From positions 1 to 12,740 of the forward strand of contig CALCQT010000393.1 of the NCBI GenBank assembly GCA_937894825.1: 12,740 bases of DNA. The letters are read 5' to 3'. Of this stretch, positions 12,140 to 12,740 are shown piece after piece. The notes beneath the pieces are model-generated. The model was not told the DNA's origin. It searched no databases and saw nothing but the letters and a program-made list of their open reading frames with translations. Made by a program: the position numbers and the translations under genes. This DNA comes from an uncultured Anaerolineaceae bacterium. GTDB taxonomy: Bacteria; Chloroflexota; Anaerolineae; Anaerolineales; Anaerolineaceae. Each line of letters opens with the position of its first letter. The first letter of the stretch is position 1.

Positions 12140-12740
12140 TCAAGCGTTCGAGCCCACGCTGTCCAGCGCCTGCCGCAAATCAGCAATCAGATCCTCCGCA
12201 TCCTCAATGCCGATAGACAGCCGCAGCGCGTCCTCGTAAGCGCCGGCCTTTTCCTGATCCGTTTTCAACTGCCCGAAATGGGTCGAAGTTGCCGGATGAA
12301 CGATCAAAGATTTTGCATCCCCGACATTGGCCAGAAAGTCAAAAATCCGCACCTTTTGCAGCACAGCCTTGGTTGCCTCCAAACCGCCTTTGACCCGGAA
12401 GGAGAGTATTGCTCCCGCGCCCTTCGGAAAATACTTTTTCGCCAGCGTGTGATAGGGACTGCTTTCCAGTCCGGGATAGGAAACGGACAAAACCTGCGAA
12501 TGGCTATCCAAAAACTCAGCGACTTTCTGCGCATTTTCCACATGCCGCTCCATCCGAAGCGAAAGCGTCTCGATCCCCTGCAGTATATTGAAAGCACTGG
12601 CAGGACTGAGATGTGCGCCCAGGTCTGTCAGATAGCGGATTTTCAGCCGCTTAATAAACAGCGTCCGATCCAGCGTTTCTTTCTCGATTTTTCCGGAATA
12701 TTCTTCATAGAAGCTTTCAAACTGCGGAAATTTCCCATTC
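12140..12740 (-). CDS. metY: O-acetylhomoserine sulfhydrylase MetY (C-terminal part, 5' end outside window)
   Basis: This is the C-terminal 199 residues of a PLP-dependent enzyme of the Cys/Met metabolism family. It makes homocysteine from O-acetylhomoserine and sulfide in the cytoplasm. The open frame runs to the window edge; an ATG at 12553 is internal. Diagnostic stretches are DLGAHLSPASAFNILQGIET, RMERHVENA, NVGDAKSLIVHPATSTH and RLSIGIEDAEDLIADL. The first and third fit MetY-type sulfhydrylases better than cystathionine gamma-synthase. The PLP lysine lies upstream of the window and cannot be checked. It ends about 80 bases ahead of the tRNA-His gene on the same strand. Confidence 0.93.
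   Translation of the reverse strand, partial: NGKFPQFESFYEEYSGKIEKETLDRTLFIKRLKIRYLTDLGAHLSPASAFNILQGIETLSLRMERHVENAQKVAEFLDSHSQVLSVSYPGLESSPYHTLAKKYFPKGAGAILSFRVKGGLEATKAVLQKVRIFDFLANVGDAKSLIVHPATSTHFGQLKTDQEKAGAYEDALRLSIGIEDAEDLIADLRQALDSVGSNA

Overview
The window reads as part of a chromosome of an anaerobic bacterium of moderate GC content. The best guess is a member of the Chloroflexota (Anaerolineae). The reasons are several lipoproteins with NBR1-type Ig-like domains, Thr/Pro-rich surface proteins with CAP and LysM domains, and a molybdopterin-binding protein with a cysteine tail. This is an inference from family content; no rRNA or taxonomic marker is present. No CRISPR array, transposase or phage gene was seen.

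Layout. (1) 1-2769, plus strand: a molybdenum block made of the 3' end of the molybdate permease ModB, a short ModC ATPase, a MoeA-like molybdopterin-binding protein with a C-terminal Cys cluster, and a MogA/MoaB-type protein. It covers uptake of molybdate and insertion into molybdopterin. (2) 2795-3850, minus strand: a small membrane protein followed by a TetR-family regulator. A near-consensus promoter overlaps strong palindromes, as expected for an autoregulated pair. (3) 3922-7964, minus strand: a tight cell-envelope operon in the order small lipoprotein, folB, two NBR1-Ig lipoproteins, and a CAP/LysM protein with a C-terminal membrane anchor. (4) 8244-11741, minus strand: an OpuC/ProVW-like ABC transporter operon in the order permease, remnant of a substrate-binding protein, multi-cysteine 4Fe-4S protein, ATPase, second permease. 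It is preceded by a leader of about 330 nt. (5) 11948-12740, minus strand: tRNA-His with its terminator, then the 3' end of an O-acetylhomoserine sulfhydrylase gene (metY).

The most unusual part is region 4. The leader holds a perfect-consensus promoter, a strong intrinsic terminator with a competing upstream pairing, a second hairpin, a well-placed 23-codon reading frame rich in Met and Cys, and a 15-bp hairpin that overlaps the end of that frame. The transporter has two permeases and an ATPase, but its binding protein is reduced to 41 C-terminal residues lying in frame right after the first permease stop. An iron-sulfur protein is translated from the middle of the operon. The sequence suggests either recent decay of the transporter, an assembly deletion, or a transporter that uses a binding protein encoded elsewhere.
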